From positions 1-20,099 of IMG/VR virus record IMGVR_UViG_3300010883_000698: DNA of 20,099 nucleotides; one strand, given 5' to 3'. The notes under the pieces were generated by a model, which had not been told where the DNA came from, searched no databases, and saw only the letters and a program-made list of their open reading frames with translations. This document shows, one piece after another, positions 8,105-15,456 of this stretch; position 1 is the stretch's first letter; each line of letters starts with the position of its first letter. Made by a program: the position numbers and the translations under genes. The stretch comes from a virus.

Positions 8105-9101
8105 TGAGGCTTTAGCAATGCTAGATCCAAAGATTAGAAAACGCTTAGGACCAGCTGTGGGCATTAAAACAGAGTTTCAGGCTACACCCAGTCCAGGCTT
8201 AAACGCTGCTTTAGGCGGTGGCTTCCCCTATGGAAGGCAGGTTCTTCTGTGGGGTAGCAAGTCCAGTGCAAAGTCTTCTCTTTGCCTACAGACAATTGGC
8301 TTGGCTCAAAAAGAAGGCAAGCTTTGTGCTTGGGTAGATGCAGAGATGTCCTACGATCAGGAGTGGGCAGAGAAGCTAGGGGTAGATACCTCACAGCTAA
8401 TCTACTCAGAAGCAAGAAGCGTTAACGACATGGTAGATGTAGTTGTAGCACTACTACACGCAGGCGTAGACATGATTGTAATTGACAGCATTAGCTCGCT
8501 TCTACCAGCGGTATACTTTGAAAAAGACTCTACAGAGCTAAAGGACCTAGATAGGACCAAGCAAATTGGTGCAGAGTCTAAAGACCTTAAGCACGCATGG
8601 ATGATGATAAACTATGCCAACAACCAGGAGAAGCCAGCACTGATCGTAGCTATCTCCCAGGCACGTAACAACATCACTGCAATGTACACGCAGTCTGTGC
8701 CTACTGGTGGCAATGCTACGCAGTTCTTCTCATCAACTATCGTAAAGCTGTTCTCGTCTTCGTCTGACAACAATGCAGTAAAGCGTAAGATTAAAGTTGG
8801 AGACAAGCTCATAGAGCAGAAGGTCGGACGACGAGTACGTTGGGAAGTCCAAAACTCTAAGACCTCTGCACCAGGCGAGTCGGGAGAATACGACTTCATG
8901 TTCAAGGGTGACTTGACAGGCATAGACATTATCGGAGATCTTGTAGATACAGCAGAGATGATGGGGTATGTAGAGAGAACTGGTGCATGGTATATCCTAC
9001 CAGATGGAAGTAAGATCCAGGGCAGGGATTCATTCGTTACTCATGTACGTGAAAATGCAGAACTACAAGAAAGTCTTAGGGCAAAACTAAATGGCGAATA
9101 A
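8091..9101 (+). CDS. recA: RecA/UvsX-like recombinase
   Basis: 336 aa; forms ATP-dependent filaments on ssDNA for strand exchange. The TTG start at 8091 is supported by GGAGG at 8080-8084 six bases upstream and overlaps the polymerase stop by 14 bases. The P-loop is GSKSSAKS (55-62): the Gly before the catalytic Lys (K61) is Ala, closer to the T4 UvsX P-loop (GPSKSFKS) than to bacterial GPESSGKT. Catalytic Glu E85 (WVDAEMSYD), Walker B D132 (MIVIDSISS), and an L2-like segment with PTGGNATQFF (204-213) follow. It is compact compared with bacterial RecA (about 350 aa), with a reduced C-terminal region. Confidence 0.93.
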   Translation: MTTIDEALAMLDPKIRKRLGPAVGIKTEFQATPSPGLNAALGGGFPYGRQVLLWGSKSSAKSSLCLQTIGLAQKEGKLCAWVDAEMSYDQEWAEKLGVDTSQLIYSEARSVNDMVDVVVALLHAGVDMIVIDSISSLLPAVYFEKDSTELKDLDRTKQIGAESKDLKHAWMMINYANNQEKPALIVAISQARNNITAMYTQSVPTGGNATQFFSSTIVKLFSSSSDNNAVKRKIKVGDKLIEQKVGRRVRWEVQNSKTSAPGESGEYDFMFKGDLTGIDIIGDLVDTAEMMGYVERTGAWYILPDGSKIQGRDSFVTHVRENAELQESLRAKLNGE

Positions 9102-9282
9102 ATACTCGTTGTACGGTGGAAAATTTCCTTGCCATACTTGTAAGGAAGTTGTTCCAAGCATTAGATTCTATCCTGAGAAAAAAGAAGTTACCTGGATGTG
9201 TGGACAAAAGCACGTATCCATGGTATCCTTAGTTATCACAAAAAAGAAAAAGAAAGACTATGAGCGAGAGATCAGAGACTAG
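9091..9282 (+). CDS. Small zinc-ribbon protein, function unknown
   Basis: 63 aa. C14-x2-C17 and C37-x3-H41 form a compact zinc ribbon (FPCHTC and WMCGQKH). The C-terminus is a basic KKKKKDYERE tail encoded by an A-rich tract at 9240-9256. It overlaps recA by 11 bases and the next gene by 23, so it is translated as part of the recombination cluster. Small ribbons of this kind usually bind nucleic acid or a partner protein; nothing more can be said from sequence. Confidence 0.75.
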   Translation: MANKYSLYGGKFPCHTCKEVVPSIRFYPEKKEVTWMCGQKHVSMVSLVITKKKKKDYEREIRD

Positions 9283-9550
9283 TCGTCTTGGTGCGAAAGC
9301 TATAAAGAATAGCGGTCGTGGCATAAAAAAGGGCGATGCTACCTGGAAAAACTTTACTGTTGACTTCAAGGAGTATCCTAAGGGGTTTACCGTAAACCAG
9401 GATAACTGGGCAAAAGCCACTACCGATGCCATGAAAAACAAAAACGATCCAGCAATCGTAGTGGTGCTTGGAGAAAACAACATAAAGACTAGACTGGCAA
9501 TCATCGAACTGAGTTTGTTAGAACAACTAATAGAGGGAAACCAAGAATAA
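9260..9550 (+). CDS. PD-(D/E)XK nuclease, Hjc-like resolvase candidate
   Basis: 96 aa. The core reads SGRGIKKGDATW, then FTVDFKEY: acidic D26 after Gly, then D35-x-K37, the GD...(D/E)xK arrangement of archaeal Hjc-type Holliday junction resolvases and small phage nucleases. A Glu-containing N-terminus (E3, E6), a helix (NQDNWAKATTDAM) and a hydrophobic strand (PAIVVVLG) follow in the expected order. It would cut branched DNA during recombination or before packaging. It sits between RecA and a DEDDy exonuclease and ends with TAATG shared with the next start. The domain is a motif-level call; an exact substrate cannot be assigned. Confidence 0.6.
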   Translation: MSERSETSRLGAKAIKNSGRGIKKGDATWKNFTVDFKEYPKGFTVNQDNWAKATTDAMKNKNDPAIVVVLGENNIKTRLAIIELSLLEQLIEGNQE

Positions 9551-10161
9551 TGAAGACACTATATTTAGATATTGAGACTACACCAATCAAGGCTTATGTC
9601 TGGGGACTGTGGGATCAGAACGTTAGTATAGACCAGATCATTGAACCAACAGAAATGCTTTGCTTTGGTGCAAGGTGGGGTACTAGCAAGAAGGTCATCT
9701 TTAAGTCAGTACACCATGACGGCAAGAAGGCTATGCTAGAAGAGCTACACAAGCTAATGGAAGAGGCAGATGTCCTTGTAGGCTGGAACTCAGCAGCGTT
9801 TGACCACAAGCACATCAACCGAGAGTTCCTGGAAAACGGCATGCTGCCACCATCAACTCCAACCAAAGACCTAGACCTAATGACTATTGTTAAGGCTAAC
9901 TTTAGGTTCCCATCTAACAAGCTAGACTATGTAGCACAGACACTTGGGGTTGGCTCTAAGGTCAAGCACTCTGGATTCAAGCTGTGGATTAGGTGTATGG
10001 AGGGCGACCCAAAGGCTTGGGTAGAGATGAAGAAGTACCAGATTCAAGACGTCAATCTACTCATTGACCTCTACGATGTACTGCTACCATGGTTTGTTGG
10101 CAAGGCCAGCGTTAGTAGCAAGGACAGGCAAAGTATTGTAAACGGCGAGTTCGTGGTATAA
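9550..10161 (+). CDS. DEDDy 3'-5' exonuclease (RNase H-like)
   Basis: 203 aa. Exo I is LYLDIET (D7, E9), Exo II is WNSAAFD (D85), and Exo III is the YxxxD form Y163-QIQ-D167, giving the DEDDy class used by family A/B polymerase proofreading domains. There is no polymerase domain in this protein. The ATG at 9550 overlaps the previous stop by one base. In this replication cluster it could proofread for the DnaE-type polymerase or trim recombination intermediates; which of these cannot be told from sequence. Cellular DnaE partners (DnaQ) are DEDDh, so the class differs. Confidence 0.88.
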   Translation: MKTLYLDIETTPIKAYVWGLWDQNVSIDQIIEPTEMLCFGARWGTSKKVIFKSVHHDGKKAMLEELHKLMEEADVLVGWNSAAFDHKHINREFLENGMLPPSTPTKDLDLMTIVKANFRFPSNKLDYVAQTLGVGSKVKHSGFKLWIRCMEGDPKAWVEMKKYQIQDVNLLIDLYDVLLPWFVGKASVSSKDRQSIVNGEFVV

Positions 10162-10162
10162 T
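10136..10162 (+). promoter_or_regulatory. Candidate promoter, leaderless geometry
   Basis: TTGTAA at 10136-10141 with a short 15-base spacer and perfect TATAAT at 10157-10162, which overlaps the stop of the exonuclease gene. Six bases separate it from the ATG at 10169, so transcription is predicted to start on that ATG. The -35 match is weak; the -10 position is the main evidence. Confidence 0.4.
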
Positions 10163-10168
10163 ATAGTG

Positions 10169-10486
10169 ATGGAACAAGAAGTAAAAGAAGAGAAGACAAC
10201 ACTAGAGATGGTAAATGGTCTTGCAGAGATCTCAGATTTCATGCAGGACGAAGAGCTTACGCAGGCATTAACTATGATTGCAAAGCTTATCGTAAGGCCA
10301 GACATTCCAATTCAGGTAGCAACTCTTGAGATTGTTCGATTGCAAGCAATTGCCGCCAAGATGTCCTTTAAGGCAACTTGGATGACAAACGTAGATAAGG
10401 GAGATAGGGCGAGAAAGAATATTTATTACACTGCAGCTGAGTCAATTAAAGACTTAGTAGCAGCTCTTAAATACATCACTCGTTAA
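10169..10486 (+). CDS. Helical conserved phage protein, function unknown
   Basis: 105 aa from the ATG at 10169; an in-frame GTG at 10166 is the alternative. I prefer ATG because the -10 box at 10157-10162 would start a transcript exactly there and no Shine-Dalgarno precedes either codon. Almost entirely alpha-helical, with an acidic N-terminus and the segment LEIVRLQAIAAKMSFKATW around residue 50-68, ending LVAALKYITR. No catalytic or zinc motif. It is followed after 6 bases by a Cas4-like nuclease, so a helper role for that enzyme is possible but unsupported. Confidence 0.75.
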   Translation: MEQEVKEEKTTLEMVNGLAEISDFMQDEELTQALTMIAKLIVRPDIPIQVATLEIVRLQAIAAKMSFKATWMTNVDKGDRARKNIYYTAAESIKDLVAALKYITR

Positions 10487-10492
10487 TATAAT

Positions 10493-11287
10493 ATGGCAAA
10501 AAGTCTATTAAGCGAAATAATGCTAAAGTCAGTAAAAAAGAAGTCTTTTCTAGACACAGACCAGCTGATAGAAAAGATTAGGACTGGCTATACCGTTAAG
10601 CGTGTGGCAAGGCACCAGCAGAAGAAGTCCTTTGCTCCAAGCACAGTCGCTTATAGTCATGGGGAATGCCCCAGGTACTGGTACTTGGCGTTTGACGGTG
10701 CAACCTTTGAAGACAATGCGGATGCATATGGCGGAGCCAATATGAACGCAGGAACTAAGGCTCACGAGCGTATCCAGGAAGCTATGGGTAACGTAGACGA
10801 TTTCCTAGTTGACTCAGAATTTAAGATTACAAGCGAGGACCCCCCAATTATGGGGTACGGCGATGTCATCTTAAACTGGGAAGGCCAGGATCTTCTTGGT
10901 GAGATCAAGACAATGCCAATGGAAGCATTTGAGTACCGCAAGGCTGCAGGCAAGCCAGCAAAGTATCACATAATCCAGTTACTTATTTATATGAAGATTC
11001 TAAATAAGAAGCAAGCTGTTCTTATTTATGAAAACAAAAACAATCACGAACTACTGATTATACCAGTAGAGATCAACGATTATTATGAACGGTGGGTAAA
11101 CCAGACATTTGATTGGATGAGGACAGTAAGAAAGGCTTGGGTCGACAGGACCCTGCCTGAGAAAAACTACAGGTCTAACTCTAAGATTTGCAAGACATGC
11201 CCACTAAGGGCAACTTGTGATTTGGCTGGCAAGGGAGACGTAAAGATACTATCTCTGGAGCCAATAGATGAAGAACAAGCATTGTAA
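10493..11287 (+). CDS. Cas4/RecB-like PD-(D/E)XK exonuclease with Fe-S cysteines
   Basis: 264 aa. Nuclease motifs in order: H91 in a GTKAHERIQ helix, D124 in MGYGDVIL, E137-I-K139 in LLGEIKT, and Q162 in the IIQLLIY helix. Four cysteines suitable for a 4Fe-4S cluster are present: C59 (GECPRYW) and C233, C236, C242 (CKTCPLRATC), the one-plus-three spacing of Cas4 and AddB-type enzymes. It should degrade or resect DNA ends, probably 5'-3', supplying single strands to the RecA-like protein. No CRISPR array or cas1/cas2 is near, so this is a phage recombination nuclease. TATAAT at 10487-10492 abuts its ATG and is probably not its promoter. Confidence 0.88.
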   Translation: MAKSLLSEIMLKSVKKKSFLDTDQLIEKIRTGYTVKRVARHQQKKSFAPSTVAYSHGECPRYWYLAFDGATFEDNADAYGGANMNAGTKAHERIQEAMGNVDDFLVDSEFKITSEDPPIMGYGDVILNWEGQDLLGEIKTMPMEAFEYRKAAGKPAKYHIIQLLIYMKILNKKQAVLIYENKNNHELLIIPVEINDYYERWVNQTFDWMRTVRKAWVDRTLPEKNYRSNSKICKTCPLRATCDLAGKGDVKILSLEPIDEEQAL

Positions 11288-11567
11288 ATGGTGTGACCAA
11301 GGTTTTGAAACAAGCATATCCTATCAGATATATTGCTCAGCCGAGTGTCGAGAAGGTGCCACTAAAGAGAAGATTGCAGAGAAATACGCCATTAAAAGGC
11401 GACGCAAGCTTCAGACAAAGGATAGGCGTTGCAACTCTTGCGGATCCAAGCTGTCTGCCTATAATGATGAAACGCTGTGTCAAAATTGCCTGGTAGACCC
11501 AAAAGAGGTGTCTAGAGCTATAAAGGACATTAAGGGATTGTCTAATGGTAAACCTCTCGAAGATTAA
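11268..11567 (+). CDS. Double zinc-finger protein, function unknown
   Basis: 99 aa. Two separate four-cysteine sites: C6-x2-C9 with C23-x3-C27, and C55-x2-C58 with C71-x2-C74, separated by a very basic helix (KYAIKRRRKLQTKDRR, 39-54). That layout suggests nucleic-acid binding. It overlaps the Cas4-like gene by 20 bases and the RuvC-like gene by 23, in different frames, so all three are translationally linked. No known family recognised. Confidence 0.75.
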   Translation: MKNKHCKWCDQGFETSISYQIYCSAECREGATKEKIAEKYAIKRRRKLQTKDRRCNSCGSKLSAYNDETLCQNCLVDPKEVSRAIKDIKGLSNGKPLED

Positions 11568-12126
11568 CCCCCGACCAGAAAAGATATGCTCTATTGATGC
11601 TAGCACCAATAGCTTAGCTTTTGCCATCTTTCATGGAGAGAAGCTACACTCTTTTGGAAAGATAAATTTCTCTGGTTCAAATACCTACAACAAGGTATCC
11701 GACTCTGCTCGTAAATGCGTGTCCTTCTTTGATAAGATAAAGAAAGATGTTGATGCAATAGTTATTGAGCATACAGTATATCTCAATAGCCCAAAGACAG
11801 CAGCTGACCTTGCATTGGTGCAGGGTTCACTGCTTGGTGCAGCATCTCAAAACGGTATCAGGATAGCTGGCTCAATTAATCCAATTGCATGGCAGACATT
11901 TATAGGCAACGGTAAGCTAACCAAAGATGAAAAGCTTAAGATAAGAGAAGGCACTCCAGGCAAGTCGGATTCATGGTACAAGAATTATGAGCGAGAGTTT
12001 AGAAAACTTAGAACAATAAGTGTTACCAATATCAATTATGATATAAACAATCACGATAACGACATAGCCGATGCCATTGGCGTTGGTCATTATGCTATCA
12101 ATAACTGGGGAAAGGTTGACAAGTAG
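11545..12126 (+). CDS. ruvC: RuvC-like Holliday junction resolvase
   Basis: 193 aa. RNase H-fold acidic residues occur in RuvC order: D18 in CSIDASTNS, E75 in AIVIEHTVY, and the late pair D173/D176 in NDIADAIGVGHYA. A long helix with LVQGSLLGAA between them fits the RuvC core. It would cut four-way junctions so that replicated concatemers can be packaged by the terminase encoded 0.6 kb downstream. The start ATG at 11545 lies within the previous gene (23-base overlap) with AAGGGA about 9 bases upstream. Similar RuvC-like enzymes are common in phages; the precise subfamily is not determined. Confidence 0.85.
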   Translation: MVNLSKINPRPEKICSIDASTNSLAFAIFHGEKLHSFGKINFSGSNTYNKVSDSARKCVSFFDKIKKDVDAIVIEHTVYLNSPKTAADLALVQGSLLGAASQNGIRIAGSINPIAWQTFIGNGKLTKDEKLKIREGTPGKSDSWYKNYEREFRKLRTISVTNINYDINNHDNDIADAIGVGHYAINNWGKVDK

Positions 12127-12127
12127 T

Positions 12128-12286
12128 ATGCCATCTGTTAAACTATATACATCAGAGTTATGGTTAAAGAAAAGATTTCACGTGGACAAGAAGACACCTG
12201 CCGAAATAGCAAAAGAATGTGGAACAAGCGTAGAGACCATATATGTTTATTTGGCTAAGTTTGGACTAAGAAAGTCGAGAAGATGA
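12128..12286 (+). CDS. Small helix-turn-helix protein
   Basis: 52 aa. The ATG at 12128 is one base after the upstream TAG and GGGGAAAGG lies about 11 bases before it; a longer in-frame start (12071) would extend back into the RuvC-like gene and is less likely. Residues 8-45 read as a homeodomain/resolvase-like HTH: LWLKKRFHVDKKTPAEIAKE, then CGTSVETIYVYLAKFGL, where TPAEIAKECGTS is the usual helix-turn. Probably binds DNA, either as a regulator or as an adaptor for packaging. The stop overlaps the next start as ATGA. Confidence 0.72.
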   Translation: MPSVKLYTSELWLKKRFHVDKKTPAEIAKECGTSVETIYVYLAKFGLRKSRR

Positions 12287-12453
12287 GAATCTTAAAGCAC
12301 TTCGTAAAGGTTGCAGGGTATCATGTAAAAAGAATTACCTGCAAGCACACGGACTCGCACGAGGCCTCCTGTCCGTTTACAGGATATACTTACACAACAT
12401 GCATTAATTGCGGAACAAGAATTGCAATAAAGGAGACAGATGTCCAGGCGTAA
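12283..12453 (+). CDS. Very small cysteine-rich protein, probable zinc binder
   Basis: 56 aa, ATG at 12283 overlapping the previous stop by 4 bases (ATGA) and TAA at 12451-12453, overlapping the next gene by 14 bases. C20, C30 and the pair C40-x2-C43, with H22 and H26 between, could hold one zinc ion. The N-terminus is basic (MRILKHFVKVAGYHVKR). Its perfect fit between two stop/start overlaps and its use of otherwise empty sequence argue that it is real. Function unknown. Confidence 0.65.
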   Translation: MRILKHFVKVAGYHVKRITCKHTDSHEASCPFTGYTYTTCINCGTRIAIKETDVQA

Positions 12454-12724
12454 AAAAGTAGTGATAGCCCCTAGTCACTTTGTGACAGTTCCTTACATGG
12501 AAGTCAATGGCTTCAGCATTGAGGCTGGAGATATTATAAAGGTCAAGGGCGAGTATGGAACTAAGTTTAAGTTTGTAGGCATAACTACTAATGAGCTAAC
12601 AGGATCTTATTGGGTAGACTGCTTTGAAATTTTCAGGGGTAAGGCTCAGCAATTCCGTGCATTCAAGGAAGACCGCATTAAGAGAATCCCACAAAAGGGA
12701 AAGAGGGCCAAGCGTGTCGTTTGA
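12440..12724 (+). CDS. Small basic beta-barrel-like phage protein
   Basis: 94 aa with AAGGAGA (12431-12437) just before the ATG at 12440. Short beta strands with GDIIKVKGEYGTKFKFVGI and GSYWVDCFEI suggest an SH3-like barrel; the C-terminus is very basic (RIKRIPQKGKRAKR). This could bind DNA or a protein partner. I recall uncharacterised phage proteins of this pattern next to terminase genes. It ends 11 bases inside the small-terminase gene, placing it in the packaging operon. Confidence 0.75.
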   Translation: MSRRKKVVIAPSHFVTVPYMEVNGFSIEAGDIIKVKGEYGTKFKFVGITTNELTGSYWVDCFEIFRGKAQQFRAFKEDRIKRIPQKGKRAKRVV

Positions 12725-13247
12725 AGACTTAACAGTTGAGCACCTAGATGTCGTAAACAAGGTTGTCGAAAAGTATCTAGCTGGAACACCAGAAACCCAG
12801 ATTTCTAAGGAGCTATCCCTTCCTAGGCAGAAGGTCGTATCATACATCAATGAGTGGCGAGCAATGGCATCTGATAATGCTGCCATCCGTGCAAGAGCCA
12901 AGGAAGCACTAGTAGGTGCAGACACACACTACAGCAAGCTAATACAAAAAGCTTATGAAGTAATAGATGAGGCTACCACCACCTCAAACCTAAATGCAAA
13001 GACTTCTGGCATTAAGTTGGTAATGGACCTAGAACGAACTAGAATTGATATGCTTCAGAAGGCTGGTCTTCTAGAGAACAAAGAGCTTGCAGAAGAGATG
13101 ATGGCAATCGAAGACCGACAGGATACGTTGATAGGTATCCTAAAAGACATTGCCTCTGAGCACCCAGAGATACGTGATGAGATTCTACGCAGGCTTTCTT
13201 CTGCTACTAAGCCAGGGGAAACCGTTACAATCGTAAGTGGTGAATAA
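12714..13247 (+). CDS. terS: Probable terminase small subunit
   Basis: 177 aa from GTG at 12714. That start is chosen over an upstream ATG at 12624 because GAGGG at 12703-12707 stands six bases before it and it leaves the normal short overlap with the upstream gene. The N-terminus holds an HTH (EKYLAGTPETQISKEL, then SLPRQKVVSYINEW), followed by a long helical region (AKEALVGADTHYSKLIQKAY, LERTRIDMLQKAGL), the DNA-recognition plus oligomerisation layout of small terminases. It ends with TAATG shared with the large terminase, which strongly supports the role by context. Confidence 0.75.
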   Translation: MSFEDLTVEHLDVVNKVVEKYLAGTPETQISKELSLPRQKVVSYINEWRAMASDNAAIRARAKEALVGADTHYSKLIQKAYEVIDEATTTSNLNAKTSGIKLVMDLERTRIDMLQKAGLLENKELAEEMMAIEDRQDTLIGILKDIASEHPEIRDEILRRLSSATKPGETVTIVSGE

Positions 13248-15028
13248 TGTTTGATGATTTCTTAGAGGCACTAGAGGACACTCCTTTTGCAGAGATACCA
13301 GTCGATGCTAAAACATTTGTAGAAGGCGAAGACTATCTGGGCCAACCACCCCTATCCGATGTTCAGTACGATATCGTAGAGGCCATGAGCCAGATATACA
13401 GGGAGGCCGACCTAATTCGGCTAATGGGCTCTGTGGAAGGTTCTAGATATTTTAAGAAGTATACTAAAAATGAGATAATCCTACAGCTTGGCAAGGGTAG
13501 CGGTAAAGACTTTACATCCACTGTAGCCTGCAGCTACATTGTTTACAAGCTTCTGTGCCTAAAGGACCCAGCTAGATACTTCGGCAAGCCACCTGGCGAT
13601 GCTATCGACATTATTAACGTTGCTATTAACGCACAGCAGGCTAAGAATGTTTTCTTTAAAGGCTTTAAGTCAAAGATTGAAAGATCCCCGTGGTTTCAGG
13701 GAAAGTATTACGCAAAGGCAGACAGCATTGAGTTCGATCATTCAATAACAGTTTACTCTGGTCACTCTGAGCGTGAGTCACACGAGGGCCTAAACCTAAT
13801 CCTAGCAGTACTGGATGAGATCTCTGGCTTTGCTCAAGAAGTTAATACTGGAAACGACCAAGGCAAGACCGCCGACAATATCTACAAAGCCTTTCGTGCC
13901 TCTGTAGATTCTCGTTTCCCCGACCTAGGCAAGGTAGCTCTACTATCCTTCCCGCGTTTTCCAGGAGACTTTATATCTCAGCGGTACGATGACGTAATAG
14001 CAGACAAAGAAGTAATCACAAAGACCCATAAGTTTATAATGAACCCAGATCTTCCAGAAGATGCTATCGGAAATAGCTTAGAGATTAGCTGGGACGAAGA
14101 CACCATTCTTAATTACAAGTTCCCAGGAATGTTTGCTCTAAAGAGACCCACTTGGGTGGTAAACCCTACTCGTAAGGTTGACGACTTTAAGCTAGCTTTC
14201 TATACGGACATTGGAGATGCCATGCAGCGCTTTGCGTGCGTTCCAACATTCTCGTCTGACGCCTTCTTTAAGCAAAGGGACAAGGTCCAGAATGCCATGA
14301 GCATTAGAAACCCACTAGACACCTTTAGAAGATTTGAAGAAACGTTTACCCCAGATCCAGATAAGATTTACTACGTACACGCTGACCTTGCCCAACGACA
14401 CGACAAGTGTGCTGTTGCAATAGCCCACGTAGATAAGTGGGTAAACATTCAGGTTATAAAAGATTATGAGCAGGTTGCTCCCATAGTGGTTGTTGATGCA
14501 GTCGCTTGGTGGGAGCCTAAGGTTGAAGGGCCAGTGGATCTCTCAGAGGTTAAGCAGTGGATTCAAAACTTGCGTAGAATTGGGTTTAACATTGGAATGG
14601 TCTCCTTTGATCGCTGGCAGTCGTTTGACATTCAGAATGAGCTAAAGGCTGTGGGCATGAGAACCGAAACGGTATCTGTTGCAAAGAAGCACTACGAGGA
14701 CATGGCTATGCTTATCTATGAAGAGCGTCTTGTGATGCCGACAATTGACCTATTGTTTGAGGAACTAACCGAGCTCAAGATCATGAAGGGCAACAGAGTG
14801 GACCACCCCAGAAAGTCGTCCAAAGACCTTGCTGACGCTGTTTGTGGTTCTATCTATGGAGCCATTTCTCATACTCCAAGAAACACTAACCAGGAGATTG
14901 ATATTCATACATTTAGGGATAGGCCAAAAACCCAACAAGAGGTTGCGGATATGCCAAACAATGTGATAAACTATAGACCACCTCAAAAAGAAATTGATGA
15001 ATATTTGGGGCAGTTTAAGACAATCTAG
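13247..15028 (+). CDS. terL: Terminase large subunit (packaging ATPase/nuclease)
   Basis: 593 aa; packages concatemeric DNA into proheads and cuts it. Walker A is GKGSGKD (82-88) and Walker B LILAVLDE with D190 and catalytic E191. The RNase H-like nuclease has D380 (YYVHADLAQ), D455 (MVSFDRWQ) and D530 (SKDLADAV). Length is normal for TerL. The ATG at 13247 overlaps the small subunit stop by one base. Portal and capsid genes do not follow; instead nrdIEF does, so the packaging genes sit at the end of the replication cluster. Confidence 0.94.
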   Translation: MFDDFLEALEDTPFAEIPVDAKTFVEGEDYLGQPPLSDVQYDIVEAMSQIYREADLIRLMGSVEGSRYFKKYTKNEIILQLGKGSGKDFTSTVACSYIVYKLLCLKDPARYFGKPPGDAIDIINVAINAQQAKNVFFKGFKSKIERSPWFQGKYYAKADSIEFDHSITVYSGHSERESHEGLNLILAVLDEISGFAQEVNTGNDQGKTADNIYKAFRASVDSRFPDLGKVALLSFPRFPGDFISQRYDDVIADKEVITKTHKFIMNPDLPEDAIGNSLEISWDEDTILNYKFPGMFALKRPTWVVNPTRKVDDFKLAFYTDIGDAMQRFACVPTFSSDAFFKQRDKVQNAMSIRNPLDTFRRFEETFTPDPDKIYYVHADLAQRHDKCAVAIAHVDKWVNIQVIKDYEQVAPIVVVDAVAWWEPKVEGPVDLSEVKQWIQNLRRIGFNIGMVSFDRWQSFDIQNELKAVGMRTETVSVAKKHYEDMAMLIYEERLVMPTIDLLFEELTELKIMKGNRVDHPRKSSKDLADAVCGSIYGAISHTPRNTNQEIDIHTFRDRPKTQQEVADMPNNVINYRPPQKEIDEYLGQFKTI

Positions 15029-15048
15029 AACAAAGAGAGGTATAATTA

Positions 15049-15456
15049 ATGTCCATAGATATTGTTTACTTCTCGAATCATTCTGGCAATACTAAGAGAT
15101 TTGTGGAGAAGTTAGATGGAAATTGTATTCGGATTCCTATTAGGGATAGCGATATTGGGCAGCGCTTTGTGGGTAACGAGTATGTACTTTTTGTACCTAC
15201 TTATGGTGGGGGTAGTGAAAAGTCTGCAATCCCCAGACAGGTTCGACGTTTTCTAAACGTACCTGAAAATAGAGCTTTGCTACGTGGTGTAGTAGGGTTT
15301 GGAAACACCAACTTTGGTGAGCACTTTTGCAAGGCGGCAGACCTGGTCTCCCGTAAAACAGGTGTTCCAGTAATTGCCAAGGTAGAGATATTTGGAACAC
15401 CAGAAGATGTAGAACGAGTTAAAGGACGGTTGAAACTACTATATGGAACAGAATAA
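15049..15456 (+). CDS. nrdI: NrdI flavodoxin-like protein
   Basis: 135 aa. NrdI supplies the oxidant that assembles the di-manganese tyrosyl radical cofactor in NrdF. The FMN phosphate loop [11 protein letters not shown] (8-18), the acidic strand [10 protein letters not shown] and a second flavin loop [11 protein letters not shown] are as expected, and the length matches the family. AGAGAGG at 15034-15040 precedes the ATG by eight bases. It overlaps nrdE by 14 bases. No nrdH glutaredoxin gene is seen, so host thioredoxin or glutaredoxin probably reduces the enzyme. Confidence 0.9.
   Translation: MSIDIVYFSNHSGNTKRFVEKLDGNCIRIPIRDSDIGQRFVGNEYVLFVPTYGGGSEKSAIPRQVRRFLNVPENRALLRGVVGFGNTNFGEHFCKAADLVSRKTGVPVIAKVEIFGTPEDVERVKGRLKLLYGTE

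Noticed and set aside
9240-9263. A AAA AAG slippery heptamer (9240-9246) in the correct phase in the 63-aa zinc-ribbon gene, as in dnaX.
   Set aside because: A -1 slip meets a TGA at 9261-9263 after a few codons, and the next gene is in the other shifted frame, so no useful fusion results; the tract simply encodes a Lys-rich tail.
10487-10492. TATAAT before the Cas4-like nuclease as its promoter.
   Set aside because: It directly abuts the ATG at 10493, so the start codon would not be transcribed.
10493-11287. CRISPR-Cas locus suggested by the Cas4-like protein.
   Set aside because: No repeat-spacer array, cas1 or cas2 is visible; stand-alone Cas4-like nucleases are common in phage recombination clusters.
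12071-12127. Longer N-terminus for the 52-aa HTH protein starting at 12071.
   Set aside because: It would overlap the RuvC-like gene by 56 bases and adds residues without HTH character; ATG 12128 directly follows the upstream stop.
12624-12713. Longer N-terminus for the small terminase starting at ATG 12624.
   Set aside because: The extra 30 residues lie over the preceding basic protein's gene, and GTG 12714 has a well-spaced GAGGG.
5243-12925. Minus-strand open frames up to about 109 codons across the polymerase, recA and terminase regions.
   Set aside because: They oppose well-supported genes, have odd composition and no ribosome sites; they are shadows of the plus-strand coding.
15041-15046. 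TATAAT just before nrdI as a promoter.
   Set aside because: It ends two bases before the ATG, so transcription would begin inside the gene; AGAGAGG at 15034-15040 shows this stretch works as a ribosome-site spacer.
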